64,000 nucleotides of DNA from Verticillium longisporum (lineage: Eukaryota; Ascomycota; Sordariomycetes; Glomerellales; Plectosphaerellaceae), in the NCBI GenBank assembly GCA_019188255.1, contig JAETXT010000005.1, positions 1,798,001 to 1,862,000 on the forward strand, in the 5' to 3' direction. The position numbers and the translations under genes were made by a program. Every line of letters starts with the position of its first letter. Positions within the stretch are counted from its first letter, which is position 1. Below the pieces are notes generated by a model, which saw only the letters and a list, made by a program, of their open reading frames with translations, had not been told where the DNA came from and made no database searches. This document shows, piece after piece, positions 1 through 10,983 of the stretch.

Positions 1-318
1 CACAACGAGTTCATCGAGCGACTGGTGCGCACCAAGACGGAAGGGGAGTTTCACGCGGCCCTGTCGGACAGTGTCCAGGGAGCCGCCAGGGTGTTCAAGG
101 CTGACAGGGACGCTGCGAAGGCGGCTCCGAGGCTTGCGAGGCAGAAGCGGAGTGTTGAGAGGGCGAGAATGGCGTTGGAGAGGCTTGCGGAGCTAAACAT
201 GGACCAAACTGAGCTGAGGATCAAGAGAGAGGAAGAGGAGTACGAGGGTGGTGACGAGGCTGAAGTGCAATTCTGTGAGGTTGCCGGGACTGGGCAGGAG
301 CTCGAGGTCGTTGAGTAA
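1..318 (+). CDS. 3' end of an unidentified gene (truncated by window edge)
   Basis: An open frame runs from base 1 (HNEFIERLVRTK...) to a TAA at 316-318, giving 105 residues with no start inside the window. The sequence is charged and helix-prone: Arg/Lys/Ala-rich around residues 40-65, then an acidic Glu-rich stretch ending in VVE. That composition suggests a coiled-coil tail. No family could be recognised. The real end could differ if an intron lies here, but none is evident. Confidence 0.5.
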   Translation, partial: HNEFIERLVRTKTEGEFHAALSDSVQGAARVFKADRDAAKAAPRLARQKRSVERARMALERLAELNMDQTELRIKREEEEYEGGDEAEVQFCEVAGTGQELEVVE

Positions 319-2001
319 CTCTTGAGGGTGTCACGAGGAGCTTGGATCATCGGGGCAAGGCTCAATCTGCTCCTGAAGGCCTACAAGAATTTCATCTGGT
401 TGGCACACGTAGCACTCTATCACCTTGGTCGGTGGGACCCTTTAAAGCTAGGCCAGAAGCTTCGTTCCAGTCAAAACTTATGTGGCGGCATTTTGACAGA
501 GAGGTGGGTTTCCATACCAAATCTGACAGGACTGCTGACGAATGTCAGTTCCCCATGTGCTGTCATCTTGTAATTGATGTCACCCTCATTGGTTGATGTC
601 AACGAGGGAAACATAGGCGGTATTTTACGATCATTTCGACCCAACGTGCAATTTTTGACATGTCGTTTAGTTGGGCGTGGTAGATTGAGCGATCGCCGCA
701 ATGTTGCTGCCTCGGAGGTCTGGGTCTCCGTGATGGTGTGGAGAGGTATTGCCTCAATGACCGGACAGCCTCACTGAAGACAATAACTGGACAAAACCTA
801 TGCGGTTGTAATGCATGAAGGTGGCAACACCATGAATAGCGAAGTGGGCTTGCCAGTGTAAAAGATGAGGTGCTTCGTTACCAGCCTGGCTTTGATATCT
901 CTTGCGACTCCGGAGCCTATGCTGCATTACTCTCTAATTAGTCCCTGGCCTGGCTGCCAGCGCTTCAAGTGATAGCTGGTAGCTCATCACGAGGCTTCAT
1001 GTCGTTATCTTGTGTCACCTACAAGCGTTCAAGCCTCCATCGTGTTCAATTTCTATTCGCCAAGGCAGGTGTGCAACTTTGTCTAAAAAGTGACAGAACC
1101 CATGAAGCTGATTCAGTCTCAAATCAAAACATATGCTTCAGTCATCAACACGTAGCCTGGTCATGTAAGCAGCACTTTGAAGTAGCTCAGACTTCAGTTT
1201 GCGAAGAACAGGAGCAAAGGCTGTTTTTGTCAGACAGGGTAATAGGATTAACCGTGCGAGGGACTTTGGGTGTCTTACTTGGGCAAGAAGGCGCAGTATT
1301 GTGTCCATGCATATCATTTTCCGGGATTTGAGAGCTTGTCTATTGTCAGAAGTATCGTAAAAAGAACTTTTGCTTCGACTCTAGCGTCTTCTGTCCTTTC
1401 TCCTCTCAGTGGCATGGATACTATGTAATGTCCAAACATGTGGGTTCGTAGACCAGCATGTCTATGCAACCAGAACCGAATAGCGCCAGTGCGACCTAAA
1501 CTGATGGTGTCACAAATCTGCAACGGTCTGACACGTCACTCACTCGCATATCACGTTCAAGGAGAACGGCTACATCGGCAAATTAACAGGTGTTATCGTG
1601 CAACCAACTTTTGAGATGGATGGGTTGCATGAAGCAGGCTGGGCTCTCTCTGCCAAGTCACCGTCGTCTTTCAACCAGCCATGTCCGAAAGCGTGCCGCG
1701 ATTCGTTGATATATCTCGAACATGTGAATGTCGCTGTTTTGCACTTTGGAGCTGGTTCTTTCTCAGTCGTACGACAGGATGACACTCTAAGTGCCGGTCA
1801 CACTGGCCGCAATTTGTTGATGCTCATTCTCAGACGAAGCTCCGAGGCGAAGAATTTGGGATATAAATAAGAGGCACGGCGAGCAAGATTACCACAACGA
1901 ATATCTCAAAAGCAGTCTCTTCGTCCACATCGGCCGACAATCAAGCTTCAAAGCGAACATCCCAGAAACTATATTCTCACCACGCCCCCACGTCCGCCAA
2001 A
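319..2001. other. Intergenic, no gene seen
   Basis: About 1.7 kb with many stops in all frames. The open stretches have no recognisable protein character and no consistent splice signals. The right end holds a TATA-like box and the leader of the small gene that follows. Confidence 0.6.
1861..1868 (+). promoter_or_regulatory. TATA-like box
   Basis: The sequence ATATAAAT lies about 134 bp upstream of the start codon at 2002 and is followed by a pyrimidine/A-rich leader. It supports a real + strand transcript for the small two-exon gene. Core-promoter assignment is inferred from sequence only. Confidence 0.5.
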
Positions 2002-2235
2002 ATGGGTCCCACGGTTCGTCTGTGATTCCCCCCGCGCGGACGCAAGCGAAGAGAACATGACGGTGCTAACACCCAAGTTCATTAGTTCTCAGAGGGCCAG
2101 TTTGTCCGCTACTCCAGCGTAGAAGAGATCTGCATCATTGTGAGAATTATCAAGGAAACTCACCAACTTGTCATCAGGACCCAGGAAAGTGGCCAAGAAA
2201 TGGAGGTCAGCCAGGACCAGCTGAGCCCTGCCTGA
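2002..2235 (+). CDS. Small 53-aa protein, two exons, possible KOW/Tudor-like fold
   Basis: Exon 1 (2002-2013) encodes only MGPT. A 72-nt intron follows (2014-2085), with donor GTTCGT, a perfect GCTAAC branch site and acceptor ATTAG. Exon 2 (2086-2235) begins FSEGQFVRYSSVEE and ends TGA. The product is 53 aa with alternating hydrophobic positions (ICIIVRIIK, LVIRTQ) and an acidic C-terminal strand. This resembles a short beta-barrel of the KOW/Tudor type, but that is my inference from the pattern and no family match is claimed. A TATA-like box lies 134 bp upstream. The gene is too short for ordinary ORF calling because of the 4-codon first exon. The donor is slightly off consensus. Confidence 0.55.
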
Positions 2236-2686
2236 TGACGGCGTCGCACGGGCTGTGAAATCGGCAGGGACATGATGGAACCGGTTGTTCTTCGGCAGGA
2301 AAGATTGTGAGGGAGCAGATATTGTGGTCTGGTCTAGTACGTCTGAGATTATTGAATGCAATCCAACATTCGTTTCGCGTACTGCCGTCCGAAAAGAATC
2401 CGGGACTTCAAGCAATCAAACGCCAAGGTCACGTAAAATCACCCACATGTGGTCGTGTTGTAGCGCTCCCATGTTAGGTTGGTTTGCCGGCAAATGATTG
2501 ATTCCTTCGCTACCTCTCTTTTGTGGTTGTAGATTAAATTCCCTAACGCCATGCCCAGATGTAACCGCGCGCCTTCTCGACATTGAAACCAACCTTGCCT
2601 ACCAAGCCATGAGTTATTGTCCCCCGCTCATATACCATGTGTCGTCAAACGTCCAATTACCTGCCAAACGTCCCATACTCATCACC
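2236..2686. other. Intergenic between small gene and histidine kinase 3' end
   Basis: Convergent 3' flanks of the small gene (+) and the kinase (-). A 70-codon open stretch at 2285-2497 has no family character and was not called. Confidence 0.5.
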
Positions 2687-5600
2687 TTACAGTGTCAATC
2701 CCGTCAAAACAGGACCAAGAGTTTCAGGGGCCAAGTGGGCCCCCTCAAGCTCCTGATCCAATAACTCTCGCACCTTGCCCAGCTTGACCGGCTTCGTCAA
2801 AAACATGTCCGAGCCGCTCGCAACAGCCTCCTTGCGATCCGACGCGCTGCTCAATCCCGTAAGGACGACAATCTTGCACCTCGCCGCACCGGCCCTGCCC
2901 TCGAGGCGGCGTATCTCCCTAGTCGCCTCAAAGCCGTTCATGACGGGCATGGAGATGTCCATGAAGACGAGGTCAAACGGCCGACCTTCGCCCAGTGACT
3001 TTTCGTATAGCTCCACAGCCTCGAGCCCGTTGCTGGCCGTCGCAAAGGTGTGGTTCATTTTGCGTACGACTGTTGTGAGAAGCTTTATGTTAATGGGGTT
3101 GTCGTCGACGAGAAGTAAATGTAGCGACTTTTGCTTCGTTCCACTGGTCACTGGACTTGCTGTATTGAATGTGGTGCCATTTGCGGGGGGCGTGCCATGC
3201 TGGTCGGCCGCCTGCAGGATAGCTATGTCTTTCGGGAGGCGCTGGGTCTCTTCAACAGAAAGGGGAGCAGCGTGCGGCACAGAAGTGCTTGGGATGACTT
3301 CTGGTAAAGGTGGCGCAGAAATGCGTTCCGAAATGAGGCTCTTGGGAGCTACTGTTAGCGCCGCTTGAATCACCGATGCCAGCTTTCTCGGGCCTAGTGG
3401 GAGGTGCAAATGGGCGCAGCTCTGCTTCTTTCCTGCATGCGTCTTCGGGCACGAGGTCGACCCTACTCCCGGGCAGAGAAGGGCCAAAGGAGTAGCCTTG
3501 GAATTTGTCGCTGATAAGAACGCAGAAAGGCTGCTAGGCGCGCCAGTCGTGTCATCGTCCAAAAAGTACACGTCTGCCTCGGGGACCGGATGATCCGCCG
3601 TCGCAAGAATAACATTCATTCCCAAGTTGCCGCTGGCGTTACTTCGAAGGGCTCGTTCGATAGCAGCCGATCGATTTTGCGTCTCGGCGGTGATCGCAAA
3701 AGTCGAATTCAGCACGGATGCAAACGATTCTGGTGTGATGAGACAGATTGTCCGCCCAGCAAGCTGATGGTATTTGTTGTTACCGTGTAGGGCTTGGACG
3801 TCGTGTGTTGCGAGTGATGATACCGGCGTGGATTCGTCCTCCTCCTGGAGAGGAACAAGGACTTCCACCAGGGTCCCCACGCCTATGGAGCTCTTGACGT
3901 TGACGGTACCCCCAAGTCCTCTAGCCAGCTGCTGCACGATGCTCAGTCCTAACCCCATGCCGGCGGCGTGGGTGTTTTCCTGTGAGAAGGGCGTGAAGAG
4001 CTGATATTTGAGGTAATCGGAGCTGATGCCGAGGCCAGTGTCTTCGACGGAAAAGGTGATATAATCGCGCAGTCTGCCGTGGCTGTCTGGCTTTCGTGTC
4101 TTCCGAAGGCTCACCTCGATGCGGCCAGCGGGTGTATATTTCATGGCGTTTCCGAAGACGTTCATGATGATACGTTTCCAGGCCCCGACATCGGTGCGCA
4201 TCTTCCAGGCGGTCTTCTTGGATGTTCAGTGAGACGAGCAGTGGGCGTGCTTGAGAGCCCTCCTCCGTCTTGGGACTATCGGCAGAATGTTCATCCTTCG
4301 AGTGAGCTGATGGACGGAAGGCATTCTCATATCCATGGCTGACGTGGACAGCCTCGACGACATCCTCGACCGTTTCCCCGAGATCAGCGATTCGCAGCTC
4401 GGTCGCAGGGGTGTGGGGATTCTTCCCGGCGTTGATGGCGATGGCATGGTTGAGCAGGTGGTTGAAAGTGTCCAGTAGCGTGTTGCCGCAGGAATCGAGC
4501 ATGTCCAGGGCCGGCTTGAGCGAAGGGTCCGAGATGCCTTCGCGGAGCAGTTCGCTGCTGGCCAAGACACCGTGTAAGGGACTTCGCAGTTCATGACTGA
4601 TGGATGAGACAAAATTAGACTTGGCGCGGCTCGCAGCCAGGGCCTCCCAGCGTGACACCTCGGCCATGACGGAGTTGCCAAAGGCAGACACAAGACTGAT
4701 GTCGGCAACCTCGATGGCGCGCGTCGGATCTGCAACCCAGCCGAGTGCGGCGGTGTACCAGCACTCGCGCTGAAAGTGCCACAGCGGGAGGAAGATGGTG
4801 TACTTTGCCGCAGGAAGAGCGCTGAAGAGCCTGGACACGTCGTCTGTGAGGCCAATGCTGTCTGCGCTCGCCCTGCGGCCGGATGGGCACGGCTTGCCAG
4901 GTCCATAGTGCTCGTCAATGGGTCCGAACTCATCTGCCGAGAAGACGTGGCCGCGTGGATGCCTCCTGATGAGCCTCTGGAGGGTCGCCTCTGGAAGCCC
5001 AGGTGGAGGCGACTGCAGCGTGTTGTCTTCTCGCTGATCGACAGTCGCCTGAGCCACGACAGCGCAATATGGCCCTTCCGCCTCACTGTGAGGCCCATGA
5101 TCGATGCTGTTGCGATCGCGATCCAATGGGTCTGAGGTGTCTACGTACACGCTTGGGGCGGCATCCAGAAACATGAAGCCGTCCATGTTCATAGCCTGTC
5201 GCATCATGGACGCAGCGCGGAAAAATGTGGAACGCAAGTTCGCGGAGCCGCTGAAGCCGACGTCGCGTGATCCAAGCACGTCACTGGCCGAAGAGGGCAG
5301 ATCTTGACCTGAAGAGTTCTTGTCGTTTGCATTGTTGACCTTTTGATCGAGCAGGGTCTCGCCTGGGCCGTCCGGTGGTGCCGTCAACGGTATCCCCAAC
5401 GAGGGCGCCGAGGACAGGAATGATGCGTCGGGGGTTGCGAACGAGGACGCCGGCGATGCCGAAGACAGCATCGTTGCGGAGAACGTGTCCGTCTTATCGG
5501 TTTCCACCGAGTCGAAGGAAGGGTGTTTTGACTGTGGCGAGAGCTTAGGGGGGTGCGGTGTCAGGTCAGGTTTGCAGCCTACAAAGGCACTCAGACTGCC

Positions 5601-6368
5601 GATGAGCTGCTCGGCGCGGTGGCGCATCTGTTCCGTCTTTTTCAACTCGAGATAGGACATGATGGCCGAGGCGATTTCGTTCATGATGGCCATGGTGGGC
5701 TCATCGTTGAAGTGGCGAGGCTTGTTGTCGACGACGCAGTAGCTGCCGAGCAGGTAGCCCAGGGGCGACACGAGGGGCACCTCGAGATAGGACACCATGT
5801 ATGGGTAACCGCAGACATAGGGTCTCTCGACGAAATGGGGATCAACTCGAAAGTCGTTCACGATGAACCGCGTCCTGTTGGCAATGATGTTGGGGCCCGT
5901 CTGCGCCCACTCGCCCGTCTCGTCCATGAAGGCGAACATGGCTGTCGGACAGACGCCCCAGCGGGTCTCCAGCTTGGAGACGCCGAGAAATACGTGGTCA
6001 TTCTCGGCAGATTGGTTCTTGATGATAGAGTGCGACCTCGTCATTTCAGCGGCGAGGAAGTGGTTTTCGCGGTCGATGAGGGAGAGGAAGGATCTGTCAC
6101 AGTCGAGCCGGGACGTGCCCGACTGGACAAGGGCGTTGAGAGTAGGGTCTGCATTGATGACCGGGGTTTCTGGAGGACCGGTTGGTACTCCTGCCGGATA
6201 GGAGGCTGCCGAGAGATACCTGGAAGAGGCGAGGAGTGTTAGCAAGGAAAATGGCAAAGATGCGAACAGCAACTTGGGGGTTCAGACTCACGCTGCGATT
6301 TCCCGCTGGCGTGCCCGCTCCGAGTTCTCGACGGGAAGGGAGGCGTCGTCGTCGAGTGCCATGGTCAT
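2687..6368 (-). CDS. Hybrid histidine kinase with GAF, HisKA, HATPase and receiver domains (frame shift near 4205-4213)
   Basis: Two-component phosphorelay sensor, about 1203 aa once the shift is bridged. The start is ATG 6368 (MTMALDDDASL; a second ATG is at 6362). The 72-nt intron 6291-6220 has a GTGAGT donor and a CTAACAC branch site. Domains in order: a GAF-like region (SRLDCDRSFLSLIDRENHF through YCVVDNKPRHFND); a variable Ser-rich linker; the H-box FVSSISHELRSPLHG; N box GNAMKYTP; D box VEDTGLGI; G box GMGLGLSI; and a C-terminal receiver with LLVDDNPIN, phospho-acceptor VFMDISMPVMNG, the Thr in VVLTGLS and the Lys in FLTKPVKL. No membrane segments are seen, so a soluble kinase is likely. 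The frame changes right after SLNIQEDR, and WKMRTDVGAWKR follows at once in the other frame. This looks like two lost bases rather than an intron. The target pathway cannot be told from sequence. Confidence 0.88.
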
Positions 6369-7006
6369 GGCGGATTGGAGGGGCTATCGCGACACTGGGC
6401 ACTGGATCGTGCCACCGCGTGCGATGGTGGCCGCGGTTCTCTTTTCTTGGTGGTTTGGGGTGGTGTTTGTAACATTTGGCAGCCAACAACTTCCCTCGGA
6501 TGATCACTACCAGGGCAGGACGCTGTGCCACTGTGCCGCTGTCTGCAGGCGACTAGAACGTGGCGCGGGGAACCCGGGCACGTGGGCCTGAACCAGAGGG
6601 CCTAAACCAGAGCCTGGGCCTAGGCCCCTTTAGCGGTTGGCTGCGCTGGCTGCTGGGCTCGGGCGCCCTGGAGGACGAGCGGGTCGCTGTGAGGTGGCTG
6701 ATGACGTATGAGTTCCAAGTCGACGGCGCACCCTGAGAAATGAGATTTAGGGGATCTCAAGTGTACATGTACCTGGCTGCTGCTGACTAATGATTAAGCA
6801 CAACGATCACCAAATCTAGAGATGGAATATCTCCTGTCTGGAATTCCTTCCTTCATCATGTACCGCTTCTATTAATCTATCTTTGAGCAAAGAACCGCAC
6901 GAACGCAAATGCAACTGCATCATCTATATCTTACGATCATTCCCAAACTCACACAAACGATGCTGAAATCACGACCATCCTACCTGCAGACCATACCTTT
7001 CCCTCC
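6369..7006. other. Kinase promoter and oxidoreductase 3' flank
   Basis: 638 bp. The part next to 6368 is the kinase promoter, GC-rich around 6540-6660 with repeated GGCCTRRACC-like words. The part near 6780-7000 is AT-richer and is the 3' flank of the oxidoreductase. No coding potential was recognised. Confidence 0.5.
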
Positions 7007-8029
7007 CTAGGCATTCTGGTCGACACGGATCAAGCAAGAGCCCATGCCAGCCACCTTGGTCCACTGTTCGTGCGGCTCTCTGATGTTGTCGAGGTCCCAG
7101 ATCTTCTTGATCGGCACTTCGAACTTGCCGTCGGCCAGCAGCTGCAAGACGGCCTGCAGATCCGGCACGTACGTGTCGCGGGTGCGGTCGATGTAGTAGA
7201 ACCCCGCGCTGCGCTTCGTCCACAGGCACCCGTTCTTGGCCAGGAGCTTGACCGTCCCCGGCAGCTGCGACCTCGGCTTGGCGCTGCCGGCCTGCACGGC
7301 ATTGAGGTTGCCGCCGAAACCGACGAGGCGGCTGGGCTCGTCGCGCACGAGAATCTCCCACGACTCGTCATAGCTCTCGAAGCCGAGCGCGTCGTACACG
7401 ACGTGTGCACCGCCGCGTGCCCGCATCTCGCCCATCCACGCCTTGTCCGTGTACACGAATGGCGTGACACCCAGGCGGCGCAGCGCCTCGTGGTTGCGCA
7501 GCGACGCCGTGCCGTAGACTTCGGCCCCCTCGAGCAGGCAGAGCGTCATGGTGGCATAGCCCACGGCGCCGCTGAGGCCGTGGATGAAGATGCGCTTGCC
7601 CCGGCCCACGAGCGTCGTCGCCCGATGCACGAGGCCGTACGCCGTGTTCCAGTCGAGCACGGCGGCGAGCGCCGAGCGCGTGTCGACGCCTGGGGGCACG
7701 GCGACGAGATACTTTTCCTCGACGTTGATCTTGTCTGCCTCCGAGTCGTACACTGTCACGGCGCCCACGAGGTCGCCTGGTCGGAACTTGGTCGACTTTC
7801 GACCGTTGACTGCGACGCGGCCGACGAAGCAGTACCCCGGGTACAGGGGCGCCGTCTTCTGCTGCGGGTACACGCCCAGACGCATGTTGATGTCGGCGCC
7901 GGAGAAGCCCGAGTAGATGACATCGACCTGCACCTCGTTCTTCCCGGGAGCGTCGATCGTCTCGGTGACGATCTTGACATTGGAGGCATCTCCAAACCCC
8001 GAGATGAGTGCCCTGCGAATGGTAGTCAT
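7007..8029 (-). CDS. Medium-chain dehydrogenase/reductase, quinone oxidoreductase-like
   Basis: Single-exon gene of 340 aa, the usual length of the zinc-independent MDR (quinone oxidoreductase/VAT1-like) group. The N-terminal GroES-like half includes VIYSGFSGADINMRLGVYP and the PGYCFVGRV segment. The Rossmann half carries the nucleotide-binding turn IHGLSGAVGYA after the DWNTAYGLVHRA helix, consistent with NAD(P)H use. The Cys cluster of zinc-containing alcohol dehydrogenases is absent. The start MTTIRRALISGFG is the only ATG that gives the normal N-terminal strand. The substrate is unknown. The neighbouring genes give no pathway context. Confidence 0.85.
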   Translation of the reverse strand: MTTIRRALISGFGDASNVKIVTETIDAPGKNEVQVDVIYSGFSGADINMRLGVYPQQKTAPLYPGYCFVGRVAVNGRKSTKFRPGDLVGAVTVYDSEADKINVEEKYLVAVPPGVDTRSALAAVLDWNTAYGLVHRATTLVGRGKRIFIHGLSGAVGYATMTLCLLEGAEVYGTASLRNHEALRRLGVTPFVYTDKAWMGEMRARGGAHVVYDALGFESYDESWEILVRDEPSRLVGFGGNLNAVQAGSAKPRSQLPGTVKLLAKNGCLWTKRSAGFYYIDRTRDTYVPDLQAVLQLLADGKFEVPIKKIWDLDNIREPHEQWTKVAGMGSCLIRVDQNA

Positions 8030-10983
8030 GTCTCGTCTTGTGTGACTGTGTGTGTCGTTATGGATGAACGATGTTGTTCGACTTTGTGAGCCGTATTGGT
8101 AGGTGTCTGATATCGTTTGCTCAGTGAGGCAAATGGTTGTGATGATTGGGAATTGTCTGAAAAGCTATTGCTTGGGGCAGAGGGAGACTAGACAGACACC
8201 TTGGCATTGACTTATATATTTCTGCCTACTCATTTCAAGCACAGCAACCTCTCACACCATATGCAGCCACAAATCGGCAGGATCGCAATATGCGAGGTTC
8301 GGACGCTGCGTTGCGCCGTTGCGAACTCACTCCGAGCAAAGCATCATCGACCACGACCTGCAACCACCAATAGGCAGCTTCGCGACTCGCGGTTCGGGCG
8401 CTGCGTTACGGTGAACTGTTACCGCCAGCTCTACAGATCAGTCGTGGGCCGTTGCATATTCGATACCTGGCTTCACACGTCCACATCGGCCGGCGGCTCG
8501 GGGTCTGCGGAGCGCCGTACTCGGACATCTGCTCATCGTGTTCGCGCCCAATCTCGTGCCTAGGAACCCCGCGAGAAACGCGCGAGACAGAGGCGAGAAG
8601 TGTCGATCGCTGGCGCCTCGTCAGCTTCTGCGAGGCACTGCCTCATTTCGAACACCCCGACCAGTGTCTCAATTGCAGTGTACGCGGAATCAGACAGCCA
8701 CGGCTTACTGCTGACGCGCGGGTGTATGGGTAGACGGCAATTCTGTGTTTCGATGGGTAGCCAGGATCTCCTTCAATTTTGCCTCGCTATTGGTGATCGC
8801 ACGGCGGTCTTGCCGGTTCAGGCGACAGATGCTTTGGGCTGGATTTTGCAGCAAGTTCTGCTGTCGTATTGCAACAGGCTGAGATCTCTGACGTATCGGC
8901 ACAATGTGTAGGGCATGGGACAGCCGCCAATACAGGACACCTTCATCAGAGTCAACCTGTCAATACAAGCGCGGCGCGAAGCAGCATGCGCGCGGTTGTG
9001 ATTGCGAGTATAATCGCGACGCTTGGTCCCTGACAACAGCAGCACACTAGAGAATGTCAGTCAAGTCGGGCGACAAGCTTCAATGCGTTACAACCCGGGC
9101 CGCGAGATTAAAACCACCAGAAATGCACCAGGGCCTGAGGAGGGACCGAGGAACATCGCGAATTCAACTCCAGCGCAGAGAAACGAGCGGGGAGAATTCC
9201 GGCGTCACGATACCAAGCCCGGTGAACGGAAAAGGTCGGGGACGCTGAGACAGGCCAGAAACCGTGTCATCCGTCGATACCGGCTACGCACATACGGCAT
9301 CTTCTGACGATGCCGCTTTGTCGCGGGTGCGCACGCAGCACGCAGCCCAGGGAGCGATCCGATCCCCAACCCACCGGACCGGTTCAGACCACGGACGGCA
9401 GACGGGGGATGGGATTTCAGAAGGCCCTGGGCGAGCGGGACCCTATCTAGCCGGTCAAATCTCGTCTCCATGGCCCGTTGCCCGCTGTCTGTGGGAACTA
9501 ACAGGCTAGTTGGCTATCTGAGATGGTCTCAGCTTGACTGACGGCGCTCTGCACCAGCTGGTAAAACGCGCCGCTGGGGAGATGGAGGGGCTGAACAGAT
9601 AAGTAATAGTGGGCGCACCCCAGGTTTTTCCTGTCCTTCGTGGTTTTGGTCGCTGGGGAACATGCTGGCGGGCGGGCGCGTGGCCATACGGGAGGGACAT
9701 GACTCGGTACTCACAGTGGCCGCCGCCCGGTCAGCCCTCCCAGCTAGAACAGGGAGGGCGATTGATGGGAGGGATTGGAACCGGGATCTCCGAAAAGGTG
9801 GCCTGGCTGCCAGGAAGATATGCATGCCAGACCTGTCATCGACCGGCGTCCAGGGGTGCCGGCCATACACGAGCTGGCGGTCAAGCAGCGTCGAACGATG
9901 GATCTTGCCCTTGAGTTACATTGATGCGCTACGCTGGCCTGGGGACATGAGTCGCCGCTGAAGCGAGGTCCCTCACATTACCACCAAGTCCGTCACAGTC
10001 TCCATCCAAGGCCTCTAGTTCTCCAATGCGCTTGGCTGGTCAACTGGAGCCCCCGAGAAGCCAGAAGGGGACTCGCCAGGCCCATCTCCCCGCGCGGGGT
10101 TCGGCAGGTTTGTCAAGCTTTCGCTCGCAATTGATGGGGAACCTTGTCGTGCTTTTGGTCACGTTTGGAAGGGCTCTGGAAGACCGAGTGCCAGCTCCAG
10201 CGGCCCGTCGTCTTGGAGGTGGCGTTGAGGTTATCGAGTTGTGATCGGCCTCTCGGAAGATTGATAGGCTGGCACAACAGGGAAGAGATAGCACAGACTA
10301 CAGGCAGAGTGACCTCATATGATCTACACGGCAGTCCAGCAGCAGGCCACTGATATGAGAGTGATTAATCGGCTGCAGTCACTTACCCAGGGGACGATAG
10401 ATAGCACGCACGTTAACCCCAGAGAACCGCGGGCACTCAGACACACTGGGTCAGTCTTATCTCTCGTCTGACGAAACCACCATACCAAAGAAGGGCCCAG
10501 CGGCCGTGCCGCGACTCAAGACAGGGTGAGATCCCAGTCACCCCTATGTCCGTATGTCCCACCAAACTGCACCGGCCCGGCCTCGATACACACCGGACCG
10601 GCACTTGGGCTCGCGCTTGTGTGGTTCTCGACCCTTGCCGATGCCAATCCGCTAGCCACTCTGTGTCTGGCGCGGCAGTCTACCCCAGTTTTGAGCCTCT
10701 CTATTGTAACCCCAAGTCTCTCACGATAGGGCCCCAAGCTTGTATCAACCACCATCTCCGGTCCCCACCACCAGCATCATGGCAGGAAGTACTAATAACT
10801 GGGGATCGCCACGTTCTCGATGGCTCACTCCTCTCTCCCCTATCCTCTCCTAGCTTCCTTTGATCCACGTCTCATCGCCGCGGCATAGCTGAGTCGACCT
10901 CCCCATTCAGACTTATACTCGCCAAACCCTCTCTCTCTAGTGTGATCGCTCAGCCCTCGGATTCCCACATAAACGAGCGAATC
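8030..10983. other. Gene-poor interval, no gene seen
   Basis: Nearly 3 kb with only short open stretches on both strands, none with family resemblance or plausible spliced models. A loosely repeated phrase (GCGA-GGTTCGGACGCTGCGTT and GCGGTTCGGGCGCTGCGTT, near 8291 and 8389) lies about 100 bp apart. The right 150 bp is the permease promoter. Confidence 0.5.

Noticed and set aside
2089..2415. 108-codon minus-strand frame over the small + strand gene
   Set aside because: Antisense to a better-supported spliced + strand gene with TATA-like box and branch site.
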